Below are positions 1 to 7,586 of a DNA stretch of 16,455 nt, piece by piece. The translations under genes were made by a program, and so were the position numbers. The stretch covers positions 28,411 to 44,865 of the forward strand of contig CAMYNC010000085.1 of the NCBI GenBank assembly GCA_947259685.1, read 5' to 3'. Numbering within the stretch: position 1 is the first letter of the stretch; the number at the start of each line of letters is the position of its first letter. Below the pieces are notes generated by a model that saw only the letters and a list, made by a program, of their open reading frames with translations, was not told where the DNA came from and ran no database searches. The stretch is from an uncultured Desulfuromonadales bacterium (lineage in GTDB: Bacteria; Desulfobacterota; Desulfuromonadia; Desulfuromonadales; Geopsychrobacteraceae).

Positions 1-108
1 CGCTACTCAGCCGACGATCCCGACGATCTTGGCGCCAAACTGAAGGCGGCCTTCCAAGCGGTGCCGGCCAGATACCCGTTCGATACAGCCTCGCCAGATG
101 ACGCCTAA
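1..108 (+). CDS. C-terminal end of an unrecognised protein (truncated by window edge)
   Basis: Frame 1 is open from the first base to a TAA at 106-108 and gives 35 residues ending in FDTASPDDA. The segment is rich in Asp and Ala (SADDPDDLGAKLKAAF) and high in GC, like real coding sequence. The start lies outside the window. I do not recognise the family. The DNA that follows is non-coding and leads into terminators at 265-291 and 375-424, which fits this being the end of a gene. It could also be the tail of a mobile-element gene, because a decayed group II intron lies 600 bases downstream. Confidence 0.4.
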   Translation, partial: RYSADDPDDLGAKLKAAFQAVPARYPFDTASPDDA

Positions 109-260
109 CCCTTCGCTCAAGCGGAGCGCCAACGACGGCATGCCACGCTTGGCCCTCATTTCATTCTGGACCAAGCGCGCTACGCCGCTGTCGCCCGCTT
201 AGCTCAAATGTTGAGGCTGTAGAAAAACGCCTTCCTGTATGTCACCATTCTCAACCCACA

Positions 261-291
261 AAAAGCCCTATCTGGAAAAGCCAGACAGGGC
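261..291 (-). terminator. Rho-independent terminator read on the minus strand
   Basis: Arms GCCCTATCTGG (265-275) and CCAGACAGGGC (281-291) pair with one A/C mismatch around a 5-nt loop. On the minus strand the hairpin is followed by TTTTT (the A run at 260-264). The plus-strand side has only a scattered T-rich stretch. No minus-strand gene is evident to its right, so what it terminates is unclear. Confidence 0.5.
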
Positions 292-374
292 ACTTCTGGC
301 TTCTTGCTTTCCGAAGAGGCGTCTCATATATGGTGAGTTAATCTCATGGCCCCCGACATTTAGAACATAGAATC

Positions 375-424
375 GGCCCTTTCGCCTTGCTGTAATTTCA
401 GCGACTTAGCGAAAGGGCCTTTTT
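375..424 (+). terminator. Strong rho-independent terminator with nested hairpin
   Basis: Perfect 11-bp arms GGCCCTTTCGC (375-385) and GCGAAAGGGCC (409-419) are followed by TTTTT (420-424). The 23-nt loop contains a second small hairpin, GCTG-TAATTT-CAGC (389-402). It would terminate transcription arriving from the left edge of the window. Confidence 0.75.
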
Positions 425-690
425 GATACGGACTTTCGAGACAATTTGGGTAGAAATAGCGTTGTGATTACGGTCTGGTAGAGATCTGGCCAGTTCGATC
501 TGCTGGCAACATTGGATGAACAGTGGTCTGAGGCAGACATTTTGGCCGATCTGTCGTCTATCAGGTTCATAGTTTTGACATGTCGAATCCCCCCTGAGAT
601 GCCCCGGATTGTAGGACTATAAAACACTGAAATTTATCCTCCAGTAAGTCTGCCAAAATCGGATAGAGTATCTTTTCAGACGGTCTTAGC

Positions 691-951
691 ATTCTTGCGT
701 TCCATGTTCTCAAAGGGCATTTCAATTACTATGGCGTGCCCGGTAACAGCAAAGCACTGAACGCATTTCTCTTCCAGATTAAACATGCCTGGTGGCATGC
801 ACTACGCAGACGCAGTCAGAGAGGAAAACGGTTGACATGGCAGCGTATGCAGGTCTGGACAGACAGGTGGTTACCCCGAACAAAGAGTGCGACATCCATA
901 CCCGAATCAACGCCTCTGCGTTTGACCCGAGGCAGGAGCCCGGTGCGGTAG
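691..951 (+). pseudogene. C-terminal remnant of group II intron reverse transcriptase/maturase
   Basis: The frame reads LKGHFNYYGVPGN, then a basic stretch with HAWWHALRRRSQRGKRLTW, and ends in LTRGRSPVR before a stop at 949-951. This is the usual thumb/maturase C-terminus of bacterial group II intron proteins: a KG-F-YY-VPGN motif, a W-ALRRRSQR block, then the final GRSPVR. The frame closes at a TAG at 664-666, and the residues just before the motif make better sense in another frame (LRSMF, about 695-709), so it is both 5'-truncated and frameshifted. All reverse transcriptase catalytic domains, including the YADD region, are missing, so it cannot be active. It lies directly upstream of the intron's 3' RNA domains. 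Family identity is confident; subclass is not. Confidence 0.75.
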
Positions 952-1008
952 TTCCGCTCGCCGGGATCTGTGCGGGGGGCACCGGGTAACCGGTGTTCCT
1001 ACCGCGAC
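936..1008 (+). mobile_element. Group II intron domain V and VI (3' end of a degraded intron)
   Basis: Positions 936-969 form a 34-nt element starting GAGCC and ending GGGATCT. It folds as a hairpin with CCCGG pairing to CCGGG and GCGG pairing to CCGC, the size and shape of catalytic domain V. The next block (about 972-1008) folds through GCACCGG-GTAA-CCGGTGT and ends CCTACCGCGAC, as expected for domain VI and the 3' splice end. It sits 3' of the maturase remnant, in the normal order for a bacterial group II intron. The 5' half (domains I-IV and most of the ORF) is not recognisable. The exact 3' boundary (1008 or 1010) is uncertain. Confidence 0.65.
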
Positions 1009-1010
1009 AT

Positions 1011-1497
1011 ATGAGACAGGAAATTCCGTCGGTATTGAATCCGGTGGCTGCAGTATCGTTCGGATATGAATCCCTCTTCAGGTCCCCCTCTCTAAAACAC
1101 TTTGGTTTCGGAAATTCGTCCGGACGGCAAACAGATTACCAAAGACCCATAAGTAGAAAACAATCTAAACCATTCCCTTGCCAAGCCATAATCCTGCAGT
1201 AATGTTATAGGTGAATCGTCGCTTCTCATTAAGTAAATAAAAAACAGCGATGCCACGGGAGGGTAAATGCGGATACTCAGGTTCATACTCGTGGGCCATC
1301 CTATTACCATCAGGTAATACAATTTAAAAAGCAGTAAAACCGAGCAACACCTGAACGACGCGTTTGCAGGAAAATCACAGGCAAATCGTCGTTACCTGTT
1401 TTTTCATCCAAGGCTGACGTTGAAAGTTGCGCAGGCATTCGATATCGAATCCATCCATCCAACAACGCTGCAGCCTAATATCAGCGAGGTAAACATC
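1011..1497. other. Upstream region of katG1
   Basis: Nearly 490 bases with no supported gene. The short open frames (993-1202 plus, 1092-1322 minus) have no motifs and no ribosome binding sites. It contains a perfect 7-4-7 dyad at 1302-1319 overlapping a possible -10 (TACAAT, 1318-1323). Everything from there to 1497 would be the katG1 leader, ending in a GAGG ribosome binding site. Confidence 0.45.
1302..1323 (+). promoter_or_regulatory. Dyad and possible promoter upstream of katG1
   Basis: TATTACC-ATCA-GGTAATA (1302-1319) is a perfect inverted repeat with 7-bp arms. It overlaps a possible -10 element TACAAT (1318-1323), but there is no good -35 at the right spacing. The arrangement suggests a repressor operator or activator site. 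It does not resemble the Fur/PerR-like palindromes seen at 7551 and 8069. The leader to the katG1 start would be about 170 nt. Confidence 0.35.
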
Positions 1498-3789
1498 ATG
1501 AAAGCACACAATTTATTAATGACAATAGCATTGGCAGGAATGATGGCTTTGTCAATGGCGCCACAGGAAGCCATGGGCGAGGAATCAACACAAATTAGCA
1601 AGCCTCAAGGCACAGTTGGTACTGGCTCGTTCGCGGCTGGCCAAGCGCAATCAAATCAGTTTTGGTGGCCGGATCAGCTCAATCTTTCACCTCTACGCGA
1701 CCATGACGCACGCTCAAATCCGTTGGGTGAAGATTTCAACTATGCCGAAGCATTCAAGAAACTTGATCTGGAAGCGGTAAAGAAAGATATCGATACGCTA
1801 CTGACCACATCGCAGGACTGGTGGCCAGCGGATTTTGGTAATTATGGCCCGTTTTTCATTCGTATGGCATGGCACAGTGCAGGTACCTACCGCACGTTGG
1901 ATGGTCGCGGCGGTGGTGGCGGCGGACAGCAGCGCTTTGATCCACTCAATAGTTGGCCGGACAATGGCAATCTGGACAAGGCACGCCGCTTACTGTGGCC
2001 AGTGAAGCAAAAATACGGCGAGTCTCTCTCCTGGGGTGATCTGATGATTTTGACCGGTAATGTCGCACTGGAGAATATGGGCTTTGAAACCTATGGTTAT
2101 GCCGGTGGCCGTGCCGATGACTGGGAACCGGATCTAGTCTATTGGGGGCCGGAAGTGGCAATGCTAGCCAGCGACCGTCATGAAAAAGATGGTAGTTTGC
2201 AACGCCCGCTTGGTGCTACTCATATGGGCTTGATCTATGTAAACCCGGAAGGGCCGATGGGTCAACCTGATCCGGTCGGTTCGGCGAAAAACATTCGTGT
2301 GGCTTTTGGCCGCATGGCAATGAATGATGAAGAGACGGTTGCCTTGATCGCAGGTGGTCATACCTTTGGTAAAATGCACGGCGCGCATAAGCCAAGCGAT
2401 TGTCTGGGTGCAGAGCCCGCTGCTGCTCCGATTGAAGCACAAGACTTGGGCTGGGAAAATAAATGCGGCAAAGGCCATTCGGAAGATACGGTAACCAGTG
2501 GTTTGGAAGGTGCCTGGACGCAAGCGCCAACCCAGTGGACCACGCTGTATCTGTCAAATCTGCTCAATAACGAATGGGAGCAAACACGCAGCCCGGCCGG
2601 AGCTATTCAGTGGGTACCCAAAGACAAAAGCCTACATGAATTAGTACCGGATGCGCATATTAAAGGGAAGCGTAACCCACCCGTCATGACCACGGCTGAT
2701 TTGGCGGTGAAGTTTGACCCGGAATATAAAAAGATTGCTGAGCGTTTCCTGGCCAATCCGGATGAATATCAAAAAGCGTTTGCCAAAGCCTGGTATAAGC
2801 TGACGCATCGTGATATGGGGCCGCGCAGCCGCTATTTGGGCAAGAATGTGCCAACCGAAGAGCTTATTTGGCAAGACCCAATTCCGGCGGTTGATTATAA
2901 GCTTATTAGCAAAGGAGATGCTGAGGATCTGAAGGAAAAAATCCTCAAATCCGGCCTCGCCGTGCCTGAGCTGGTGCGTGCTGCATGGGCATCTGCTTCT
3001 ATCTTCCGGGCATCTGACATGCGTGGTGGTGCGAATGGGGCACGCATCCAGCTTGCACCGCAAAAAGGCTGGGAGGCCAATAACCCGGCTGAGCTGGCTA
3101 ACATACTGGAAAATCTTAAGGTAATTCAGAAAGACTTCAATGACTCGCATGCAGGGAGCAAGAAGGTCTCTATGGCAGACCTGATCGTTCTCTCTGGTGC
3201 CGCTGCGATTGAGAAGGCAGCTAAAGATGCCGGTGTAAAAGTGGAAGTACCCTTCACGCCGGGGCGTGCCGATGCAACTCAAGCGCAAACGGATGTAGAA
3301 TCTTTTGCCTTGCTCGAGCCAAAAGCCGATGCATTTCGCAATTACTTCAACAAGGAAGAAAGCTATCGCTCGCCGGCCGAAATGATGGTCGATAAGGCTG
3401 ATCAGCTGAATCTGACCCTGCCGGAAATGACGGTGCTTGTTGGCGGTATGCGTACGCTGGATGCCAACACAGGTGGCAAGAAGCACGGCGTGTTCACCAA
3501 CAAACCAGGTACGCTGACCAACGATTTCTTTGTGAATTTGCTGGATATGTCCACCAAGTGGCGCAAAGCGAAAACCGATGGTTTATATGAAGGCGTGGAT
3601 CGCAAAACCGGCAAGGTGAAGTACACCGCAACACCGGTCGATCTCATCTTCGGCTCCAATTCAGAGCTGCGGGCTGTTGCTGAAGTTTATGCATACGACA
3701 ACTCAAAAGAACGTTTTGTAAAAGACTTCGTCAATGCCTGGACCAAAGTGATGCAACTCGATCGCTTTGATCTAAAGCACAACCTCTAA
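1498..3789 (+). CDS. katG: Catalase-peroxidase KatG, exported (periplasmic) form
   Basis: A bifunctional haem enzyme that disproportionates H2O2 and also acts as a peroxidase. The 763-residue protein has the normal two-domain KatG length. Distal residues are R122, W125 and H126 in RMAWH, the proximal haem ligand is H288 in GGHTFGK, and W347 and D401 complete the proximal triad. The Trp-Tyr-Met adduct needed for catalase activity is intact (W125, Y247, M273, the last two 26 apart as in M. tuberculosis KatG). Start 1498 is preferred over the longer frame because of GAGG at 1485-1488 and because it begins a clear signal peptide with a hydrophobic core ([15 protein letters not shown]) and likely cleavage after AMG near residue 27. 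C302 and C323 flank an insertion and could form a disulfide outside the cytoplasm, as suggested for KatP-like enzymes. Codons are noticeably more AT-ended than in katG2, and an intron remnant lies upstream, so acquisition by transfer is plausible. Confidence 0.93.
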   Translation: MKAHNLLMTIALAGMMALSMAPQEAMGEESTQISKPQGTVGTGSFAAGQAQSNQFWWPDQLNLSPLRDHDARSNPLGEDFNYAEAFKKLDLEAVKKDIDTLLTTSQDWWPADFGNYGPFFIRMAWHSAGTYRTLDGRGGGGGGQQRFDPLNSWPDNGNLDKARRLLWPVKQKYGESLSWGDLMILTGNVALENMGFETYGYAGGRADDWEPDLVYWGPEVAMLASDRHEKDGSLQRPLGATHMGLIYVNPEGPMGQPDPVGSAKNIRVAFGRMAMNDEETVALIAGGHTFGKMHGAHKPSDCLGAEPAAAPIEAQDLGWENKCGKGHSEDTVTSGLEGAWTQAPTQWTTLYLSNLLNNEWEQTRSPAGAIQWVPKDKSLHELVPDAHIKGKRNPPVMTTADLAVKFDPEYKKIAERFLANPDEYQKAFAKAWYKLTHRDMGPRSRYLGKNVPTEELIWQDPIPAVDYKLISKGDAEDLKEKILKSGLAVPELVRAAWASASIFRASDMRGGANGARIQLAPQKGWEANNPAELANILENLKVIQKDFNDSHAGSKKVSMADLIVLSGAAAIEKAAKDAGVKVEVPFTPGRADATQAQTDVESFALLEPKADAFRNYFNKEESYRSPAEMMVDKADQLNLTLPEMTVLVGGMRTLDANTGGKKHGVFTNKPGTLTNDFFVNLLDMSTKWRKAKTDGLYEGVDRKTGKVKYTATPVDLIFGSNSELRAVAEVYAYDNSKERFVKDFVNAWTKVMQLDRFDLKHNL

Positions 3790-3802
3790 GCATTGACCTT
3801 TG

Positions 3803-3833
3803 GGAGTTGTGGCAGTGTTTCTGTCGCAACTCC
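3803..3833 (+). terminator. Hairpin after katG1
   Basis: Arms GGAGTTG...CAG (3803-3815) and CTG...CAACTCC (3821-3833) pair over 13 positions, with two G-U pairs, around a TGTTT loop. It starts 13 bases after the stop codon. There is no U tract downstream, so it may be a weak terminator or an mRNA 3' stabiliser. Confidence 0.5.
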
Positions 3834-4219
3834 TAATTCACCTAAGGATAAATCTCTCGCATCGGAGTTTCAAAAATCGAGAGTGTGTTTTTTGAGACGG
3901 GCCTCTGGTCATTCTGCACGGATCTCATAAGTAGTAAGTTTCATTGACGAGTGAAAGCCAACTTTTACCCAAAGGTTAGCGTTGTTTGTCTTGGCAACAA
4001 ATGATTATGCGGGGAGAGGATTTGGGGCCCAAAAAACAACGATGACGGATATCACCAAGGGGTATTTCCGGTTCATTTTACTGATCCGGATCTTCGAGCG
4101 ATTTGCGTTTCTGGGAGTTTCTTCCACTCCATTAACGACTTTTTTAGGGTCGCTCGCTCTACTTTGCCTCGTTGGTGTTCCCGTCACCGTCTAGTTTCAA
4201 TCTATCGCAGGCTGCGGGG
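3834..4219. other. Intergenic stretch between katG1 and the OYE gene
   Basis: Nearly 390 bases with no supported gene. A plus-strand open frame can be read from ATG 4042 to 4194 as a 50-residue hydrophobic peptide, but it has no ribosome binding site and no recognisable motif. The overlapping minus-strand frame (4005-4187) is equally unsupported. It may be degraded DNA between an acquired katG and the resident genes. Confidence 0.35.
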
Positions 4220-4272
4220 TTGTCAAGCGGCGAAATTCAACTATATTTCAACTAGTTGTAGCTGCTTGAAAT
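4220..4272 (+). promoter_or_regulatory. Promoter with overlapping operator-like dyads for the OYE gene
   Basis: A -35 TTGTCA (4220-4225) and -10 TATATT (4242-4247) are separated by 16 bases. The perfect palindrome CAACTAGTTG (4249-4258) covers the expected start of transcription. A longer dyad, ATTTCAA (4244-4250) with TTGAAAT (4266-4272), brackets it. A repressor bound here would block initiation. Bacterial OYE genes are often controlled by electrophile- or redox-sensing repressors such as NemR; no such regulator gene is present in the window. Confidence 0.5.
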
Positions 4273-4320
4273 CATTTGGGAATATGTCCCATGATTTTAG
4301 TTTTCCAAAGGAGACTGAAT

Positions 4321-5430
4321 ATGCCCCAAGAGAAAATTTTACTGTATCACCCCTTCACTTTGGGTGACCTGCAACTGCCTAATCGGGTCCTGATGGCTCC
4401 TTTGACGCGATCGCGCTCGAAGCAGCCGGGTGATATTCCTTGGGAGCTCAATGCCACTTACTATGCACAACGGAGCAGTGCGGGATTGATCTTTAGCGAA
4501 GCGACCCAGGTCTCACCGCAAGGCAAAGGCTATGCTTTCACGCCGGGGATCTACTCCGACGCGCAGGTTGAAGGGTGGCGCAAAGTCACTGAGGCGGTGC
4601 ATGACGCCGGTGGACGGATCTATCTGCAGCTCTGGCACGTCGGGCGCATTTCTCGTCCCGAGCTGCAACCGGATGGGCAGCAACCGGTTGCACCCTCGGC
4701 CATCAAGCCGGAAGGCGCGCAAACGTTCATCGATGAACACTCCGGCTTGGTTGAAGTTTTAGTCCCGAGAGCCCTTTCGGCTGAAGAGATCCCAAGCGTT
4801 GTCGAACAGTTCCGCCAAGGTGCACAGAATGCCAAACGGGCCGGTTTTGACGGGGTTGAGATTCATGGCGCCAACGGCTATTTACTTGATCAGTTCATTC
4901 GCAGCAATTCAAATCGGCGCACTGATGAATTCGGCGGCTCCATCGACAACCGGCTGCGCTTTCCCCTGATGGTGGTGGATGCAGTGGTCGAGGTCTGGGG
5001 AGAAGGTCGCACCGGAATCCGGGTTTCCCCGACCGGCACCTTCAACGACATGCATGATGATGACCCAGAGGCGACCTACGGTGCCTTTGCGAAAAAACTC
5101 AGCGATAAAGGGATTGCCTTCATTGAGGTTGTCGAGGATTCCTTCAAGGGTAATGCAGTCAAAGGACGTCCGGAAACGGTCATCCGAGCAATTCGAGAGA
5201 ATTTCAAAGGGACCTATATCGCCAACGGCAATTATTCTGCCGAGGAAGCACAGCAAAGAATTGATGCGGGTTTGTGTGACTTGGTTTCATTTGGTCGTTT
5301 ATTCATCTCCAATCCTGATCTGCCCAAACGGTTTCACGAAGGCGCACCGCTGAATGATTATGATGAAGATACGTTTTATGGCGGTGATCAGCATGGCTAC
5401 ACGGATTATCCAGCTCTCGATGGATGTTGA
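4321..5430 (+). CDS. nemA: Old Yellow Enzyme family FMN ene-reductase (NemA-like)
   Basis: An FMN-dependent, NAD(P)H-using flavoprotein that reduces activated C=C bonds, quinones or nitro compounds. The 369-residue length matches the NemA/OYE barrel. The substrate-binding H182 and N185 and the catalytic Y187 lie in IHGANGYLLDQF, at nearly the same numbers as in E. coli NemA. The N-terminal PNRVLMAPLTRSR block, Q103 and H106 in LQLWHVGR, and the C-terminal GNYS...LVSFGRLFISNPDLP phosphate-binding segment are all present. The start at 4321 follows AAGGAG (4308-4313) at 7 bases; an in-frame upstream start at 4276 lacks a site. It is a single gene ending in its own terminator. The symbol reflects family similarity and the true substrate is unknown. 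It fits the oxidative/electrophile stress theme here. Confidence 0.9.
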   Translation: MPQEKILLYHPFTLGDLQLPNRVLMAPLTRSRSKQPGDIPWELNATYYAQRSSAGLIFSEATQVSPQGKGYAFTPGIYSDAQVEGWRKVTEAVHDAGGRIYLQLWHVGRISRPELQPDGQQPVAPSAIKPEGAQTFIDEHSGLVEVLVPRALSAEEIPSVVEQFRQGAQNAKRAGFDGVEIHGANGYLLDQFIRSNSNRRTDEFGGSIDNRLRFPLMVVDAVVEVWGEGRTGIRVSPTGTFNDMHDDDPEATYGAFAKKLSDKGIAFIEVVEDSFKGNAVKGRPETVIRAIRENFKGTYIANGNYSAEEAQQRIDAGLCDLVSFGRLFISNPDLPKRFHEGAPLNDYDEDTFYGGDQHGYTDYPALDGC

Positions 5431-5439
5431 TCCATATTC

Positions 5440-5464
5440 CGCCTGATGGAAATCGGCGATTTTT
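5440..5464 (+). terminator. Rho-independent terminator of the OYE gene
   Basis: CGCC-T-GAT (5440-5447) pairs with ATCGGCG (5452-5458) around a GGAA tetraloop with one bulged T, followed by a T run at 5460-5464 within a longer T-rich stretch. It begins 10 bases after the stop codon. Confidence 0.7.
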
Positions 5465-5751
5465 CTTTCTTGTATCTTCAGGCACTTAGCGGCCGGACTA
5501 GTTTTGGTACGACATACGAGAAAATTACGGATGATTTGTTGTGTAATTTCAGTAGCCTGCTAGCCTTACCCCAGATCCGACCGGCGATTGCTATTAATCT
5601 CTGGTCGAAATTGTCAGCAAAGCCCTCGGATTCTGCCGATCAATTCCAGGAAAACAAGAAAAATTGACGGGCGAGGGGCGGGTCACAGCGCTGCAGGCGC
5701 GATCCCCGAAAAAGCAATTTCCTATCAGCTCTTAAGGAGAGGGGGAGTAAA
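5465..5751. other. Intergenic region upstream of orn
   Basis: Almost 290 bases without a gene. The frame 5446-5667 has no ribosome binding site and overlaps the OYE terminator. I see no clear promoter hexamers or strong dyads. It ends in a purine-rich AAGGAGAGGGGGAG ribosome binding site for orn. Confidence 0.35.
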
Positions 5752-6300
5752 ATGACCCAAGACAATGAACTGCTCATCTGGATCGACCTGGAAATGTCGG
5801 GCCTGGACCCGGAAAAAGAGCGCATCCTCGAGGTGGCCACAGTGGTGACCAACGCCGCGCTGGATATCATCGCCACCGGAGAGACGCTAGTGGTGCACCA
5901 AAGCGACAGTCTTCTCGACGCGATGGACGAATGGAATACGAGAACCCACGGCGAATCCAAACTGATCGACAAAGTCAAATGCAGCACCCAGGACGAAGCC
6001 GCCGTCGAAGAGGCCGTCCTCGCCTTTATCAAGCAACACGTGGGCGAGGGGCAATCCCCCCTCTGCGGCAACTCCATTGGGCAGGATCGGCGCTTCATCG
6101 CCAAGTACATGCCCCTCCTTGACGCCTACCTGCACTATCGAAACATCGACGTGAGCAGCGTCAAGGAACTGGTGCGGCGCTGGTACCCGACCCTGCCCCC
6201 CTTCGAAAAACAAAAAGCCCACACCGCCCTCAAGGACATCCACGAATCGATCGCCGAGCTGAAGTACTACCGCGAAAAAGTTTTCGTTCCCCACGTCTAG
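5752..6300 (+). CDS. orn: Oligoribonuclease (3'-5' exoribonuclease, DEDDh family)
   Basis: Degrades RNA dinucleotides and short oligonucleotides left by other RNases, including pGpG from cyclic-di-GMP breakdown. The protein has 182 residues, essentially the length of E. coli Orn. The DEDDh metal residues are visible: D12 and E14 in WIDLEMSGLD, D112 in GNSIGQDRRF, and H157 and D162 in KAHTALKDI. The LPPFEKQKAHTALKDI block and the N-terminal TGLD-type motif are diagnostic. It has a strong ribosome binding site (AAGGAGAGGGGGAG) just upstream of ATG 5752. Its codons are strongly C-ending compared with katG1 and the OYE gene. It appears monocistronic and converges with the minus-strand gene at 6462. 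Confidence 0.95.
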   Translation: MTQDNELLIWIDLEMSGLDPEKERILEVATVVTNAALDIIATGETLVVHQSDSLLDAMDEWNTRTHGESKLIDKVKCSTQDEAAVEEAVLAFIKQHVGEGQSPLCGNSIGQDRRFIAKYMPLLDAYLHYRNIDVSSVKELVRRWYPTLPPFEKQKAHTALKDIHESIAELKYYREKVFVPHV

Positions 6301-6461
6301 CCAGCGATCTTAACGGATCAGGTCCTTTTTAATGCAAGCGAATTCGTCTCAACAATTGTGACTTATCGGACATGCGCCACCACCCTCCTGTCGAAAATCC
6401 TAAGTTTCGATAATCATGCGCTACGAATTTGTTGGAATTCGGGGGTTGTAGGAATCTGATG

Positions 6462-7058
6462 TTATTCCTGGGTTGGTCGTTCCACGCGAAGGTTCGGCGC
6501 CTGCATCAGATCGCACGGCTGTTGCGGTTCGAGGTCGAAGATCAGATGGATTCGGTCGCGTTCTGAACCGTTGAAAGCCTCGTGCGGCAGCTTGTTGTTG
6601 AACCACCAGAGTTCCCCGCATTGCATGAAAACCTTTTCTATGCCGGCCGCGAGGTAGTTGCCGGTCTCGGTCTGCAGCACCAGGTGATAACGGTCACGGC
6701 GTTTGTAGTACTCGCCACGGTCGATATGCGGATAGACCTTGCCGCCGGGTGGCAGCAAAGCGATTTTTGCCCGCCCGGGATCGGCATCCATCTCGGCAGC
6801 GAAGTCGCGGATAAACTGCATGATCTTTGGAAAGTTGCGCGACATGGTGGTGTTGCGGGTCTCATGCACGTCACGTCGCCGCCGGCCCTGAATCTTTGAT
6901 TTGCGCAGTCCGCGCAGCGGAATGGCACGGGCTTCGCTTTGGACCTGCATCTTCTCCTGGCGGCCGGTCAGTTGCTCCCAGGCCGACGGGACGTTGTCGA
7001 TCTCTTCTAGTATCGGGGTGATGTTGATCTGTTCGCGCAGGCAAGAAAAGTTGTTCAT
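6462..7058 (-). CDS. Aspartyl/asparaginyl beta-hydroxylase family 2OG-Fe(II) oxygenase
   Basis: A 198-residue cupin-fold protein of the aspartyl/asparaginyl beta-hydroxylase family, which uses Fe(II), 2-oxoglutarate and O2 to hydroxylate a substrate. Visible signatures are H111-I-D113 in PHIDRGEYY, RYHLVLQT (R123, H125), WWFNN at 151-155, and H159 followed by R169-I-H-L-I-F-D. Expected iron ligands are H111 and H159, and R169 binds 2-oxoglutarate. D113 would complete a full HxD...H facial triad, which the human enzyme AspH lacks. The start at 7058 is supported by GGGAGGAAG on the minus strand. There is no signal peptide, so it is cytoplasmic. The gene stands alone, convergent with orn; its upstream region is shared with the perR side. 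The substrate is unknown (protein side chain or small molecule). Confidence 0.82.
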   Translation of the reverse strand: MNNFSCLREQINITPILEEIDNVPSAWEQLTGRQEKMQVQSEARAIPLRGLRKSKIQGRRRRDVHETRNTTMSRNFPKIMQFIRDFAAEMDADPGRAKIALLPPGGKVYPHIDRGEYYKRRDRYHLVLQTETGNYLAAGIEKVFMQCGELWWFNNKLPHEAFNGSERDRIHLIFDLEPQQPCDLMQAPNLRVERPTQE

Positions 7059-7210
7059 TATCTTCCTCCCTTCTCTAAATGGTCAGGCTTTATTTAGTGT
7101 AACAAGCCGTACCGGTGGTGGACGCCCGGGCTATGATTGATTCTTAGCATTTTTCACGCCAGCTTCCCTGTTCCCCAGATCAGCATTGATTTGGTCAAAA
7201 AAGACACCAA

Positions 7211-7254
7211 GTAACAGGCCAATGTTACAAATGTGTACCATGGCAAGTGTTACA
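7211..7254. repeat. Cluster of TGTTACA-type inverted and direct repeats
   Basis: GTAACA (7211-7216) and TGTTAC (7223-7228) form a 6-6-6 inverted repeat. A further direct copy TGTTACA lies at 7248-7254, and a TGTAACA at 7098-7104 lies nearer the hydroxylase gene. The spacing and symmetry suggest binding sites for a dimeric regulator, but none can be named. Confidence 0.35.
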
Positions 7255-7437
7255 TGCTAGACTCGCTGATACATCCTAAGTGAATACCATACATATTTCC
7301 TGATCAAAACCTCCCCCTTCGAAATGAGAATCACCCGCCGTAAGTAATTATTTTTGAGATCCGCTTAATGCAAAACGGCCTATTGATCCTTAGCCTAACC
7401 AGGATCCCCATGTATTTCAGAACAACTTTCAGGAAAA

Positions 7438-7462
7438 GCTCAACCGAAAATTTCGGTTGAGC
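7438..7462. terminator. Orphan perfect hairpin upstream of perR
   Basis: GCTCAACCGAAA (7438-7449) and TTTCGGTTGAGC (7451-7462) are perfect 12-nt complements. On the minus strand it is followed by TTTTCC, making it a possible minus-strand terminator; on the plus strand there is no T run. No minus-strand gene ends here, so it may be a remnant, the end of a small RNA, or an insulator upstream of perR. Confidence 0.45.
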
Positions 7463-7550
7463 CTTCTGATGTGCTGGAAATGGTGACTTGCAGGACACCA
7501 CCTTAGCCGCAGCAGTGTTGACATGATAGGGTTACATGTGGTTCTTTTTA

Positions 7551-7563
7551 GATAATGATTATC
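7551..7563. promoter_or_regulatory. Fur/PerR-type box upstream of perR
   Basis: GATAAT-G-ATTATC is a perfect 6-1-6 palindrome matching the core of known Fur and PerR boxes (ATAAT-N-ATTAT). It lies 23 bases upstream of ATG 7587, where binding would repress the gene, so autoregulation by the encoded PerR is the natural reading. Confidence 0.65.
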
Positions 7564-7586
7564 GTTAGCGGGTGGTGTCAATTAAA

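Larger units (their letters stand above)
109..690. other. Intergenic stretch with two terminators and no convincing gene
   Basis: About 580 bases without an ORF that has a ribosome binding site or a recognisable product. It holds two hairpin terminators (265-291, read on the minus strand, and 375-424, read on the plus strand). The minus-strand open frame around 406-627 gives a composition-poor protein with no motif and is probably spurious. The 430-690 part may contain degraded upstream sequence of the group II intron that is recognisable from about 691, but nothing in it can be read as reverse transcriptase. Confidence 0.4.
7059..7550. other. Divergent intergenic region between the hydroxylase gene and perR
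   Basis: About 490 bases without a gene. It contains repeated TGTTACA/TGTAACA elements (7098-7104, 7211-7216, 7223-7228, 7248-7254), including the inverted repeat GTAACA-GGCCAA-TGTTAC (7211-7228), and a strong orphan hairpin at 7438-7462. A TTGACA hexamer is present at 7518-7523, but no -10 is found at the standard distance. Such a long region is more than two divergent promoters need. Confidence 0.4.

Noticed and set aside
195..240. GAGGCTGTAGAAAAACGCC stretch as a possible insertion sequence end.
   Set aside because: No matching inverted copy or target duplication can be found in the window, and no transposase is readable.
993..1202. 69-residue open frame right after the intron end.
   Set aside because: It starts inside domain VI, has no ribosome binding site, and its composition is not protein-like.
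2641..3486. Long open frame (281 residues) antisense to katG1, and a similar one (10224-11177) antisense to katG2.
   Set aside because: Both are shadows of strongly coding katG sequence; their translations are Cys/Arg/His-rich with no domain.
4042..4194. 50-residue hydrophobic open frame between katG1 and the OYE gene.
   Set aside because: No ribosome binding site, no recognisable motif, and an equally long frame lies on the opposite strand.
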